Notes under the pieces: generated by a model | The model's database searches: none | The model's input: only the letters and a program-made list of their open reading frames with translations | What the model was told of the DNA's origin: nothing | Translations under genes and position numbers: made by a program | Shown here: positions 24,501 through 35,401 of the stretch, one piece after another | Numbering within the stretch: position 1 is the first letter of the stretch | How the letters are laid out: each line of letters starts with the position of its first letter | Assembly: GCF_040183065.1 (NCBI RefSeq) | Contig: NC_091128.1 | Coordinates: 171,729,744 to 171,793,743 of the forward strand | Source of the DNA: Periplaneta americana | Lineage: Eukaryota; Arthropoda; Insecta; Blattodea; Blattidae | Direction of reading: 5' to 3' | Length of the DNA stretch: 64,000 nt

Positions 24501-27500
24501 GTAAACGCAAAGAACCATTTGTTTAAAGCATTTCTTAATTAATTTTTGATGTTTCCAATTCCGCCAACATAATATAATAATTTCTGAATTCCCATAACAA
24601 TTGTAAAATAAGAAAAATACCAATGTACAACAATGCTTTCCGGCATTGTTAGTAGTAAATATATCCTACATCAGTATAGTAATATTATATACCAATATTC
24701 ATCAATTCAATGAATATTTGTGAAGGAACTATTAAAAAACCTTTAAAATTAAGATTATTCTAATAATTTTCACACCTCTGTACAGTACAGTATTATAGTA
24801 TAGTGTTAGATATTAAATTTAGTGTACTTAATGAACTTTACAGTGCTTAATGAGTGAGTTACGATACAATTTATACAGGAAATGAGATTTTCATCAAGAT
24901 CATTCACCAATTAAATAAGCGACAGGAAGCTGATTTAATGTCAGTAGTGGTAAACGGAATATTTTGTAATTCCTACAATTTGCGGCATGCCATTTTGTTT
25001 TTCATTTATACAAATGATAAACTATTTCATTTTAACTTCACACCTGAATAACACGGAACCCTGTCCACAACGGAAAAAAAATTAGGACCGTGTCACTTCC
25101 GTCTTGAACAGGTTTCACTGTAGAAGCAAGTCGGAAGCAAGAATTGAATTGAATTTACGGGAGGGGGACACCGTGGTCCACCACTGCGACCTGTTACGAT
25201 CTATTACACTAACCCTCAAGTAGGTGCATTGCCGAGTCTACACTGGCTGACTACACTAAGGTTCACTGCATACCCAGGTTTCGAGCAGACAACCCCCCTC
25301 GTCTCTAGGCCAGTCTCCTCCATGTGTTGCCAGCCAGAGATCGGGGAATGCTATGGAATGATGACGAAATGGTGACGGATTGATGTAGATGGCTAATATG
25401 GGAAAAATGGAAGAACCCCGAGAAAAACCCCAACTGCGACCTTGTCTGCCACAAATGTCTATTGATTTTTCAATGAAAAATCCCAGACCTGACCGGGACT
25501 CGAACACGGGCCGTCTGCATGACAGGCTGGAGGTCTGACCATTCAGCTACTGCAGGGTAAGTCGGAAGCAAGACTAGAGCTGGGAGGAGGAAATGCACAG
25601 CCACCAATGTCCCTCTGTGATGTGTTAGGTTGCTGAATCTTTCGTGCAGTTGTGTATATTATGATTTTATTGTCTTGCGATTCACATGCTACTGTTATGT
25701 GAACATGTGCTGCAATTTTCCATTTGCTTTCATTTGTATGAATATCTCAAAGAACGTTCACGAATGACCACAATGATATTAGGAATCAACAAACCCTTTT
25801 ATGATATTAATGAGTTTTTTAATGTTAATGTTGTAGAGTGTTTCTGATACAATTTTATTGTTTTTTAATGCCTCTGTTGTTTATTTTCTATGTATTGACT
25901 TTGTTAATTGCACAAATTTGTGTTCACTGACTGTACGATACTCAATATATACTTTTGTGCGAGATCGTGCGTATTTGCTTGCTTTCCGCACAAAACCAAT
26001 ATGCGGTAAGTGTGAAATACCACATTCAGTATTCCCAACGTAACACACATAACAATTTCCCTATTCTTACCGCTTAAGCATCATATTCATTTTACTGCTT
26101 TAGGCTTTTAACATATTATTTTTAAAGACGTTCAATATAGTAATAATTATAAATTGGAAACTTACCACTGCAATTTCACCTAAACTGCACTGTTAATTAT
26201 TGTTTTTAAATATTTGCAAAAATTAAGTAAACTCTACAACACTACAAAAGTTATTGCATTTGTAATGCAAGTAACATTATGGAAGCCGTGAAAAAATCAA
26301 CAAGACCGGAAAAATTAAACTTGCCAATGTTATTACTGCAATATGTTATATAAATAATATTGTTAAAATATTAAAATGAAAAATAAATGATTACATAACC
26401 TTACCGTTTGTTTTAAGTTCGCATTTATAGACTGGGGAAAAAAAAAAGACAGACGTATATCACGGGCTGCTGCAGTATAGTAAACACAGAAAACATTTTA
26501 TAGGAACAATATTGAAGATAGATATATTTGTTTTCCAAAGTTGCCGTCATTGAACAGAAACCAAGATGGAGATTTCATTGCAACTAATTAGAAATTCCTC
26601 TTTCAGGTATGTAATAAACGATCTTCGCACAAAATAATGTACGATACACGAGCGGTATGTTTGTTTTCATGTTCTCGGAAATTAAAAAAGCTCAACTACG
26701 TTTCGCTTTTTCAATCTTTTCCTCGAACATGAAAACGTCAACATACCGCTCTTGTAACGCATATTACTATTATGTTTAACTTCCGTCCCTGATTCATCTC
26801 TCAAAAGGATCCTTATTATTCCCCTGTATTTGAGTCTTCTTACAAATATCCGTGACTTTTGGGAAAGTTGACTGACTGGAAGAAAGAGGTGGTCAGGAAA
26901 AATTGAATGGTGGCAACAACGCATCTCAACAAGCAATAGAATAGTATTTATTGATTTAGGTACTTATTTACATATAAACATAGCATAGTGAATAATGAAT
27001 TTGTCAAGAGACCTAAACATATTTTGAGTTTTCGTTTAATGTGTTGTGGTACTGTTTATGCCTTATTATCTGTCTTATAGCGAAATCCTCCGTGTAGTTG
27101 ATTCCCTTCAACTCACAGAAACAAAGAAGGTTGCTACTCCAGCTGACTGGAAGGTAAGAGTGAAATCGTAATACTTATAGAAAAAATGAACTTTAAACAA
27201 TCCGTGCTAATATTGCCATTAAAATATTCCTTGGAGAGAAATAATAAAACTTGGGAAAAAGTACATAGTTCAACACAAATTAAAAAAAAAATCATTGTTC
27301 AGAATTATTTAAAAATTGAAATATGTAATGAGATCCCAAGTGCATTACTTACTAGGCGTGTGATCAATAGTAGGCCTACTGAAGAAGCAATTCATGAAAT
27401 TCTGCTCTTTCAGTTTATCTTTTAATTGACCTGTAAGCATTATGTTTCTTTGCGATTTATAGATTACAAAATCCATATCTATTAGTCCACAGTCTTTTCG

Positions 27501-28137
27501 GTTATGTTATAATGATATCGGATCTATGGTACTACAATTCCTTTACAGAATTTTGAAACAGATGATATTGCTGCATTCTTACTCTCTCTCCCTCCCCCTC
27601 CCCCTCTTTTTAAGCATTTAAAATTTCTTGGAAACCCCAGTTCGATGTTATAAAGGCTAACAGCTCTAGTAAATATGGTTTTTTTACCCCAGCATTATAA
27701 ACAGTCTTTATCGTTAGTCAAAATCGTTCATAATATACCGCATTATCGTACTAGTGCCATAAAATATTACCATGTCAACCAAAACGTAATGACTTCTATT
27801 ATAACGGACTAACTTTTGTCATAAAGTTAATATTATGAAATGATTTTCCATGCAGTAATATTCAATACATCATTGTTGTCATAGCAACCTCTTTCTTCAT
27901 AGACCATGATATCAAACTACCCATCATTACAAATCTGATGTTATTTCTTTATTTATTTATTTATTATTTTTTATGGGGTTATGTACAGCTTACAGCTGTA
28001 AAATTTTTGGAAATATTAATTTTTTCCTCCATTATTCTATCTTGTACAATAATGAAAATTGGTATGTGTAAAACACTGTCCTTCTGCTATATGAAAAAAA
28101 AATATATATATTTTTACGATTTAAAAAAAAAATTATG

Positions 28138-28190
<53 letters not shown>

Positions 28191-28345
28191 TTCAAAATTC
28201 AAAATGGTGGTAGTTCACTGTGCAGTGATGAAGAATTTCCCTCATAACTCATAAACTTGTTAACTTTTTGATGTTCTCTCTCTTTTATTTTATTACTGAA
28301 ACTCATGTTTACAATATAATGCTCTTTCAACTACATACCTTAATA

Positions 28346-28409
<64 letters not shown>

Positions 28410-29542
28410 CGTGTTAGAAGAAAATACTGATATTTGTCAATTTTTTTTAAGAATTATTTTTTATCAGACAATCTGTAAAAGATAGGGAAGTGATCTTGCA
28501 TCATATTGTAGATATGACATGCATAAATACACATAAAAAATTTAATCACAGAATATTGGATAGTTTTTGAGTTATGTGGGAAACGCTTCATCATGCACAG
28601 TGAACTGAATTTTGAAAAAAAAAAAAAAGAAAAAAAAAGTAAATAATTTTTTTTAAATCGTAAAAATATTTTTTTCATACAGCAGAAGGACAGTCTTTCA
28701 CACATACTAATTTTCATTGTTGTACAGGATACAGTAATGGAGGAAAAAAATGTGTTGTTGTTGTTATCTAATGCCGGGCTTTGGCAACGAAGCCATTAGC
28801 GTTCTTGCTCTCCAATATTTCTCTGTGGTGGATCCATCAGGTAGAACTTCACAGGTTATGAGATGATCTTCAGTCATTTCTTCTTCTTTGTTGCATAGAG
28901 GGCAATTTGGATTTGTGTAAATTCCTATTTTATTCAAGTGTTTGTCCAAATAATAAAAAAAATGTTGAATATTTACAAAATTTACTGCTGTAAGCTGTAC
29001 CTAACCCCATAATACTGTTGTTAAAAAAATAACACATGAAGCACGTTTATAATGTTATGTAGTTATTGCATTCGTCAAAATTTGCATGTTTCATAAACGT
29101 TGTTACTGTTGTTGTTTAGTCAGCTGTCTGAAGACAGGTTTGGACGTCATAAATGACATCAATAAGGTATCACTCATGAGACAACTAAGTCAGAAAATAA
29201 TGAGTAGGGTAACCAGTGTAAATATTAACTTATACAATAAAGTAGCCTATAATATTATAAATTAATTTCATAATACGCTATTATCAGTGATATAAGATTT
29301 AAGCGTTTACAGGGTACTGTAGATTATGTACTGAAAGTGTAATTTTGAACTAGATTAAATAGATACTGAAAATATATAAATTCAACTTATCAAATGTAAA
29401 TTTTTTATTTCAGTCTGGCGGTACCTGCATGGTACTCCCAACGTTGAAAGAGGAAGAAGCGAATGCCCTCTTCCCCAAAGGTTTCTCTGTTGTGAATCTA
29501 CCTTCAGGCAAACCATACCTTCGCATTACTCCACAGCCTTAA
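18514..29542 (+). CDS. Prdx6: 1-Cys peroxiredoxin (Prx6), complete five-exon gene (copy A)
   Basis: Exons 18514-18599, 18686-18842, 18946-19163, 27081-27153 and 29414-29542 join to 663 nt (220 aa plus TAA). All introns are GT-AG, phases 2, 0, 2, 0. The protein opens [18 protein letters not shown]. The peroxidatic Cys44 sits in [13 protein letters not shown]. The C-terminal dimerisation domain has [26 protein letters not shown] and [14 protein letters not shown]. Length and order match animal Prx6, a cytosolic enzyme that reduces H2O2 and phospholipid hydroperoxides using glutathione or other thiols. There is no resolving Cys in the usual 2-Cys position. The lipase-like GDSWG of vertebrate Prx6 reads SDSWA here, so phospholipase A2 activity is doubtful. 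Intron 3 (7.9 kb) is full of transposons. Start chosen because it gives the family N terminus. Confidence 0.96.
18686..18842 (+). CDS. Prdx6: Prx6-A exon 2 (catalytic Cys)
   Basis: 157 nt. Encodes residues 29-81, including PVCTTELG. Donor GTAAGG. Confidence 0.96.
18946..19163 (+). CDS. Prdx6: Prx6-A exon 3
   Basis: 218 nt. Encodes [20 protein letters not shown] through TGRNF plus 2 nt of an Asp codon. Confidence 0.96.
19374..19693 (-). mobile_element. Mariner-like MITE or remnant in Prx6-A intron 3
   Basis: Ends GGGTGTTCAAAAAG and, inverted, CAGTGTGTTCAGAAAG, flanked by TA. A short minus ORF lies inside. No catalytic motif is visible. Confidence 0.5.
19700..20610. other. Prx6-A intron 3, nothing recognised
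   Basis: Intronic DNA. The opposed ORFs at 19989-20229 mirror each other and carry no known domain. Confidence 0.35.
20693..20763 (-). tRNA. tRNA-like cloverleaf in SINE (pseudo-tRNA)
   Basis: 71 nt. The acceptor stem pairs TCCGGTG with CGCCGGA, the D stem GCTT with AAGC, the anticodon stem TCAGC with GCTGA, and the T arm CCGGG-TTCAAAT-CCCGG. The loop ACGTAGA would place GTA as anticodon, but position 33 is C rather than U. It is followed by a SINE body, so a functional tRNA is unlikely. Confidence 0.45.
21179..21249 (+). tRNA. tRNA-like cloverleaf in SINE, second copy
   Basis: Same fold as 20693-20763 with G-U tolerant changes (TCTGGTG acceptor, GTTT D stem). Head of the plus-strand SINE; probably not a working tRNA. 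Confidence 0.45.
21291..22126. other. Prx6-A intron 3, nothing recognised
   Basis: AT-rich intron without repeats I can assign. Confidence 0.4.
22476..23730 (+). mobile_element. LINE family A, internally deleted copy with 13-bp TSD
   Basis: Flanked by attgactaggcag (22463-22475 and 23731-23743). Starts with the family leader and ends in (GTAA)n. The ORF 22624-23703 stays open for 359 aa and includes [18 protein letters not shown] (RT active-site motif) and [13 protein letters not shown]. It ends with [24 protein letters not shown] and AMNLRVP. The endonuclease and first RT motifs are missing: LRFGT runs directly into [13 protein letters not shown]. Probably inactive. Confidence 0.85.
24217..24780. 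mobile_element. Fold-back MITE (TA target site)
   Basis: The two arms (about 24217-24452 and 24538-24780) are near-perfect inverted repeats around an ~85-bp loop, starting CAGAGGTGTGAAAATTATTA and flanked by TA. Mariner/Tc1-type MITE nested in the Tigger element. Confidence 0.85.
25143..25558 (-). mobile_element. tRNA-derived SINE (family C)
   Basis: Flanked by a 15-bp duplication (aagtcggaagcaaga, 25128-25142 and 25559-25573). The tRNA-like head is at the right end (CCGTGTTCGAGTCCCGG on minus). It lies just outside the Tigger end. Confidence 0.8.
25953..26769. repeat. Dispersed repeat with long terminal hairpin, copy 2
   Basis: Matches 10509-11209, with an extra segment of about 110 bp near 26307-26420. 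Ends with a hairpin (cgagcggtatgttt ... aacataccgctcttg, 26649-26757). Confidence 0.7.
27081..27153 (+). CDS. Prdx6: Prx6-A exon 4
   Basis: 73 nt. Encodes [20 protein letters not shown] then ADWK. Donor GTAAGA. Confidence 0.95.
27154..27955. other. Prx6-A intron 4, nothing recognised
   Basis: Pyrimidine tract (CTCTCCCTCCCCCTCCCCCT) near 27584-27606; otherwise unassigned. Confidence 0.4.
27970..29012. repeat. Inverted-repeat element with (TA)n tracts and LINE insertion
   Basis: The arm at 27970-28270 (ttatggggttatgtacagct) recurs inverted from 29012 back to about 28560. TA microsatellites lie at 28147-28182 and 28351-28406. The right arm is split at 28753-28955 by a LINE fragment. Confidence 0.7.
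28753..28955 (-). pseudogene. LINE 3' fragment (family B)
   Basis: Minus reading: [18 protein letters not shown], then EDHLITC. TTG-rich tail at the left. Flanked by aaaaaaatg on both sides (28744-28752, 28956-28964). Same family as 863-1115. Confidence 0.75.
29414..29542 (+). CDS. Prdx6: Prx6-A exon 5
   Basis: 129 nt: 42 codons and TAA. Ends in LRITPQP, as in the vertebrate protein. Confidence 0.96.
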   Translation, partial: SGGTCMVLPTLKEEEANALFPKGFSVVNLPSGKPYLRITPQP

Positions 29543-29800
29543 ATGCAGTGTGCCTTATTGTATGCTACTCCTTGTAGTTTTTCAACGAGAAAATTTTGTG
29601 ATCATTTTGTACTTAAAGATAAATGGCAAGTTTCTTAAAGTCAGTATGCTCAGCATTTGGTTCCTATCTTGAAGTATGTGTTAGTTCTTTGAAGTTGATG
29701 ATATCTGTATGCATTTATGTTATTGTTTAAGTATCACCAATCGGCAGCGTTACTTAACAGTAAATCTTATTTATTGTTTATTGTTTAATACATACAGAGT

Positions 29801-29806
29801 AATAAA
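29801..29806 (+). promoter_or_regulatory. Probable polyadenylation signal of Prx6-A
   Basis: AATAAA 259 nt after the Prx6-A stop codon. Confidence 0.6.
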
Positions 29807-29887
29807 GTTAAAAGAATTGTCTCTAATTAAATTTACTTCCTTCAGTTATCAATATCAATTCATATTGTGAATTTTATTAGTAGCAAC

Positions 29888-30620
29888 AATGTAATTTATT
29901 CGTCACAACAATAATTCCTTTCTACAATTCGCCTTAAACGCTCTCGTCAACAATTGGATTTTCACTCAACACAGTATTCGTTATAGCACTCCACCGACGA
30001 CAATGACAATTTACTTGGACTATTACGAACAACAATGAACTGTTAATCTTAACTAATATTTACAAAGCACTATTTACAAATCAGAACTATCAGTTCTCAG
30101 TTCACAGTTCTTCTATCTCAGTCACTCGAGTTCACAGTATCTCGAACCACAGACCTTCAGAGACAGTTCACTGTACTCGAACTCGGGTCCCTCCAACTGC
30201 GGTCCACTGCACTCGAACTCAGGTCCCTCCAACTGCGGTCCACTGCACTCGAACTCAGGCCTTCGGATGCTGACGCAGATGCGGACGCACACTCGAGTCG
30301 AACTCCGGTTGGCTTGACTGGCTTGCTTGCTCTGGCTTACTCACTGACTGAATAACTGAAAACTCTGCTGTCGTTCCTTCGCGTCCGTAATTTATAACCA
30401 CAGCGACGTAGCCTCGAAAGTTCGAATTCGTGAGTCTTCCACTTCGACGGATTTCTCGGCCTCTCTAGGCAAGCAGAAGATGCGCGCGCAAACTCTCTCC
30501 ACTCTCTCGCCGCGTTGGCCCTCTCCCCTCTCAGCCGCGCGCCATTCCAAAGTGCTCCGCGCGATCTTCTCTCTTGCGGGACGCTGGTCGTGAGTTCGAA
30601 TCTCACGTCGCTGTCACAAT
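29888..30620 (-). mobile_element. Possible solo LTR, GC-rich
   Basis: On minus it starts TGTGACAGCGACGTGAG and contains TTATAAATTA (TATA-like) followed about 30 bp on by TCAGTTATTCAGTCAG. Imperfect 36-bp tandem repeats (ctcgaactc..gtccctccaa) lie at 30166-30262. Its GC content is far above the surroundings. It starts about 350 bp after the Prx6-A stop. No clean TSD is found. Confidence 0.45.
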
Positions 30621-30624
30621 ATTA

Positions 30625-31525
30625 TGCTATTTTTACGTATGTGTGTATGAGTTTATGTAGTTTTTAATTAAGTAAACTGTACTTAACAGTTTATTAATTA
30701 ATAATGTACCATTTTTTACTTGTACATGTACTGTTTAGTTGAATAAACCGTACTTGTTTATTAAATATTACAGATATCCTCCTATTTTACTGCAGTAATA
30801 GTACTAGATGTCAAGTAGAACCCTGTTTATCCAGAATAAAATGGGTGGAGAATGTTTTTTTTTCGGATAATCCATGGGTACTATTTTCGGTAGTGAAAGG
30901 AAGACACTACAGCAGTGGTCATCAGCACAGTGCACCCCCGGGCTAGCGTCTCTTACCTGTGGATAAGGCATTGCACTGGCGTGCATCTGTGGCTGCTGGC
31001 AGATATGCTTTCTACCTCTTCCTTCTGCACGACGGGGCATATTACGTTGCATTCTTTACACTTTACCCATTTCAGCAAGTGCTGACGACCACTGCGTTAC
31101 AGTATTAATATGTATAACAGTGTAAAGCAAAATCATGCACTTTATTGTAATACATGCACGGTATTTCAAAAGTAGTGCATAATTATTACAATTAAAATTG
31201 AATGAGGAGATTTTGGACGAAATGCTCAGACACAACAAACCTTATACTATTTAGAAAGGAATGTTTTTATGGAAACAAAATATTTTTGCGACTATTCTTG
31301 TGCGAGTTATTATGTCATCAAGAACATTTTTTTTTAAGTTTATTTATACGCATTTTAACATCTGTGGTTATATCACATGTTTAAGATATGTGGGTATACC
31401 AATATGCCATTGTTACTATTGTTGAGTTCCTGTTTCTATTTGTGTGTCGTAGATGGCTTGTGTTCATGTAACTGATTTTAGATTTTGATTAATGATTATG
31501 ATATTGATGATTGAAATAGTGATGA
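30625..31525. other. Intergenic DNA
   Basis: A pogo-TIR-like string (GTAGAACCCTGTTTATCCAG) lies at 30817. A short segment near 31064 is shared with 34085 and 34226. No gene. Confidence 0.35.
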
Positions 31526-31529
31526 ATCA

Positions 31530-31700
31530 TGGTATGTAAATTTCCAATCTGATATTTGACTTTGTGACTGAGGGAAACCATGAAAAACCCCAATGAGATT
31601 GGCCGGCCACGGGGTTTGAACCTAGGACTCCCGAATGCGAGTCTCGGTGAAACGAGGATTGAGCGGATTCTGACTACTGCCTGAAGGCCCACTTCCACTT
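31530..31700 (-). mobile_element. tRNA-like SINE fragment
   Basis: Minus strand carries a B-box-like CTAGGTTCAAACCCCGTGG and a GGGGTTTTTCATGG stretch like the bodies of other SINEs here. Confidence 0.4.
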
Positions 31701-31802
31701 AGCAGAATCGAATCGAAACGAAAAGTCTGCTGCCGCTCACAACTAGTGGAATCAAGCTAAATGGTACTTTCGTGTTTTGTCATACAAAAGAGGATAATTC
31801 TA

Positions 31803-32092
31803 TACATCATCATCATCATCATCATTGGCGCTACAGCCCAAAATGGGCCCTGGCCTTCTTGATTCTCTGCCTCCAATCTTCTCTATCCCGGTCTCTCACT
31901 TCCCAATCCCTACACTTCAGTAGCTGCTGACAATCTTTCTTGATTGAGTCCTTCCATCTTTTCCTAGGTTTTCCAATAGGTCTTTTGCCATACATCTGAT
32001 CCTGCATTGCCATCTTCGGTATGCTTGAATTGTCCATTCTCTGAACATGTCCAGCCCATTCCAATTTTTTGAGTTTCACTATTACTGAAAAT
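31803..32092 (-). pseudogene. LINE 3' fragment (family D, (CAT)n tail)
   Basis: Minus ORF: KLKKLEWAGHVQRM, then GKRPIGKPRKRWKDSIKKDC and DREDWRQRIKKARAHFGL. Ends at a CATCATCAT tract. C-terminal tail of an endonuclease/RT LINE. Confidence 0.8.
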
Positions 32093-32439
32093 AATTCTAT
32101 ACAAGATTTATTAATTTTTCTTCGTTCATATTAAATTGTGATTTTTGTATACATACTATTTCAGCAATAACTTTCAATAGTAAACAAATTAAGCCGCCAA
32201 GAATGACTGTGGTTCATTTGTTTTTTCACGAAGGCTTCATGCTGATCAGAAATTCTGTTCCGGAAATTGAATAAATATTCTAGCTCATGAATTCTGTTCT
32301 GTTCAGTTTAATTGATTGTTTTGTGCAGAAGAACTATGGTTATGGTTACTATGGTTACAATTTTATTGTTGATATATTTTGTTAATCCCTGTATTATGAA
32401 AGCAGGTTTAATGTTGAAATCAGCATAAAACAAAATGAG

Positions 32440-32887
32440 AGATTCTCGTTTATCATACCTACAGTACTATTGAACTACAGTCCTCAATTCTGGCACAAAG
32501 ATCAACATCACACAAATACTGTCCAATCTGGATTCGATATGCATATTCCCCAAGTTCCTTGAACATTCGACATATGGTCGCTGTACTGATACCAAATTTC
32601 CAAGCTGTTCGCCAAAGACTTATTTTCGGAGACTGTAACACCTGGGTCAGCCACCCATGATTATCATTATTTGTCACAGTAACAGATGGACCTGTGTAGC
32701 CTTTTCTTTAAGTGAGTACGCTTCCTGTACGGCGAAACTTAGCAACGGCTTGTAACAAAACCACGTTACTCAGCAGAGCTTTGTGAAACTTATCACGAAA
32801 CTCATCTGAAACTTGTTTGAAACTAGGGCCATTTGCGCGGAAATAATACTCTACAATAAACACTTTTTCCTCAGTTGTGAGAACCAT
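32440..32887 (-). pseudogene. Tc1/mariner-type transposase N-terminal remnant
   Basis: Minus reading from 32887: MVLTTEEKVFIVEYYFRANG, then (with a break) PKISLWRTAWKFGISTATI and RIQIGQYL. This is the double helix-turn-helix DNA-binding half of a mariner-like transposase. No DDE half remains. Confidence 0.65.
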
Positions 32888-33584
32888 TTTAGCAAATCTT
32901 CACTATATTATGTATCAACAATACAACAATGGATACGATACGTACATGCGAGAATTTCAATACTGTTGGTTTTGGTGCATTCTGTAAATCTACTGCATGG
33001 AATCAGACTTTACTTCCTCATCCGATGAAATTGTGGTGAATGTTACTTATGTCCCGCCCACTATAGAGACATAGGCCAGTTTTACACTAAACATATTTAG
33101 TATAACTTGTTGCTTGTGGGCCATCCCAAACCCCTAACAGCGCCGGTCCTTACATACCCGTCAGTCAAGGCCTTCTGAGAAATAAAAGCAATTGACAATA
33201 GATATCTCAGTCACGACAACCTCATAAAATATCCTATCAATTGAATAATCGATCTTGCTATGTACAAGATAATAATATTATAATAACAGATTTTTTTTGC
33301 ATTTTTTTAACTCATTATATTAAACAGAGAAATGGAATAACTTCACAAAGCACAAATTAATAAATATATCACGCTCAATAAATTAAATTTACACAATTCT
33401 ATTCAGTAAACAATTCGGAAATAAAAAAAAAAAAAATCTGTGGTTCCAAAGCAAAAAAAGATGTATGTTTAGGGTTGCCAACTCTGGTAAATAAAATTAC
33501 TGGCGATTTTACACTTGCAGCAAATTTGTATGAATAAAAGTAAATAACTGAAAATGCCTTTGAATTATACTAAGGAATAGTACA

Positions 33585-33885
33585 CACCTAATCTAATCTA
33601 ATCTAACCTAACCTAACCTAACCTAACCTAACCTTTGAGAATACTACATACATAATCTAACCAAACATAACCTCATATAATACTATACATAACATAACCT
33701 CATATAATACCTTTCATATAATGCTACACACCTAATCTACTCTAACCTAACCTAACCTAACATAACCTCATATAATACTATACAACTAATCTAACATAAC
33801 CTAACCTTTCATATAATGCTACACACCTAATCTACCCTAACCTAACCTAACCTTTGAGAATACTACACACATAATCTAACCTACA
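33585..33885. repeat. Interstitial telomere-like (CCTAA)n and related minisatellite
   Basis: About nine CCTAA/TCTAA units at 33585-33634. Irregular longer units follow, each mixing CCTAA runs with CTTTGAGAATACTACACA and CATATAATGCTACAC. TTAGG is the ancestral insect telomere repeat. Confidence 0.8.
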
Positions 33886-33899
33886 TAACATAATTATAG

Positions 33900-34078
33900 C
33901 AGCCCCGATACCCCGCTTTTTACATCATGTGCTACAAGTTGATCATCATCGGGGCTTGCAGCCCCGATACCCCGCTTTTTACATCATGTGCTACATGTCA
34001 GATCATCATCGGGGCTTGCAGCCCCGATACCCCGCTTTTTACATCATTTGCTACACGTCGGATCATCATCGGGGCTTA
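33900..34078. repeat. Tandem 60-bp satellite, three units
   Basis: Each unit runs gcagccccgatacccc ... gatcatcatcggggctt; CCCCGAT and ATCGGGG are inverted, so each unit can form a hairpin. Confidence 0.85.
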
Positions 34079-34327
34079 ATTATATTATTACCCATTTCAG
34101 CGAGTACCAAACGACCACTGCAAAATACGATAATTTGGTCCAGGGAGCATTCTCTTTTTGGCACAAGAATGATTTATATAACATGTTTCTAAATGCTACG
34201 TACAACATAATTATATTATATTATTACCCATTTCAGCGAGTATTGACGACCACTGCAAAATACGACAATTTGGTCCAGGGAGCATTCTCTTTTGGCACAA
34301 GGATGATTTATGTAACATGTTTCTAAA
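34079..34327. repeat. Tandem duplication, two ~125-bp units
   Basis: Both units hold ttacccatttcagcgagta, aatttggtccagggagcatt and aacatgtttctaaat. A fragment is shared with 31064. Confidence 0.8.
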
Positions 34328-34329
34328 TT

Positions 34330-35394
34330 ATTAGTCTTTTAAATACCGGTACATTCTTTAATAAATGACTGAAAAACAAATGTGAATATATAGGATGTGG
34401 AATGAGTACAAAATTATTATTATTATTTATTTTTTGGCGCATCATTTTTACGTAAATAACGACAAATAAAAACTAATATGCCACATAACATTATTTTAAG
34501 AAATACAGGAAACAAGCATGAATAATATTCACCATAGACAAAAAACGTATGGAATAGAAATTACATACAAATGTGCTTGTAATAAAACGTATGGATAGAA
34601 AAAAAACCGTATGAAATAAAAATTACATACAAATGTGCTTGTAATAAACAATAAGCAAACCATCTTCGATTAATAATTTCAAAACAACGTGAATATAGCG
34701 TGGCTTGTGTAGGAAAATAATTTCTTATATGTTGCTCCCAATGTGCATCATTGTTAACTTATGAAAACAAATGAAAATTAGCATGGCATATAAACACTAT
34801 TTGAAGAAAGATAGGAGATATTAAGTAATATTCAGCGTTCCTAACGATCTTTGGATGGGCAATAACAATGAAATATGTATAAAATAAAAATTACATAACA
34901 GGTGAGCGTATAAAAACAGTAAGTAGAATCATATCTGATTAATAAGCTCAAATTACTCCAGTTTAGTGTAAGAGTGGTCTATGTCTAACGATGTCTCCAA
35001 GCAAATTACTTAATTATTTAAAAACAAAAAAAATCGTGTTAGAAGATTGAATTTGTGAATTTTCTCTGAAACTTTCCAAATATCTGTAGGCAGTCTTTTA
35101 CATTAGATTCCCGAAAATTGGTTTATAGCGCATTGGCAGTGATAAAAGTGTGAAATATTCGTTCAGTGGGCGTTGGATACTCTACATTGACCGAAATTGT
35201 ACTTAGGATATTTTATGCTTAAAAATCCATTGCTCTCAGCCAGTATCGAACCTACATACCTTGAGTACAAAGGGAAGTATGGTAAATGTTAGAATGTTGT
35301 ATGCTAAGTCTGTTTACTCTCTTCATAACTGCTACCTCAGTAGCCTTGGGTTGCAAAGAGTAAAGAATTGCACTCCATAACCTCTCCTACTCGA
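34330..35394. other. Intergenic DNA
   Basis: Imperfect repeats of catacaaatgtgcttgtaat near 34564 and 34626. No gene. Confidence 0.4.
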
Positions 35395-35401
35395 ATCTCA
35401 T

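Larger units (their letters stand above)
22127..25120 (+). mobile_element. pogo/Tigger element with nested insertions
   Basis: Terminal inverted repeats start CAGTGAAACCTGTTCAA and are flanked by TA (22125-22126, 25121-25122). Between 23834 and 24214 the + strand has a decayed CENP-B-type DNA-binding region: [18 protein letters not shown], then [18 protein letters not shown] and [20 protein letters not shown] (22476-23730) and a fold-back MITE (24217-24780) have inserted. No DDE domain is left. Confidence 0.8.

Noticed and set aside
28147-28406. Origin or regulatory meaning of the (TA)n tracts
   Set aside because: Ordinary microsatellites in an inverted-repeat element; nothing supports a function.
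30337-30606. 89-aa Arg-rich minus ORF
   Set aside because: It lies in the GC-rich LTR-like block, and its composition follows the repeat; no homologue recognised.
33585-33885. CRISPR-like array
   Set aside because: Units are irregular CCTAA-type repeats without constant repeat/spacer structure, in a eukaryotic genome.
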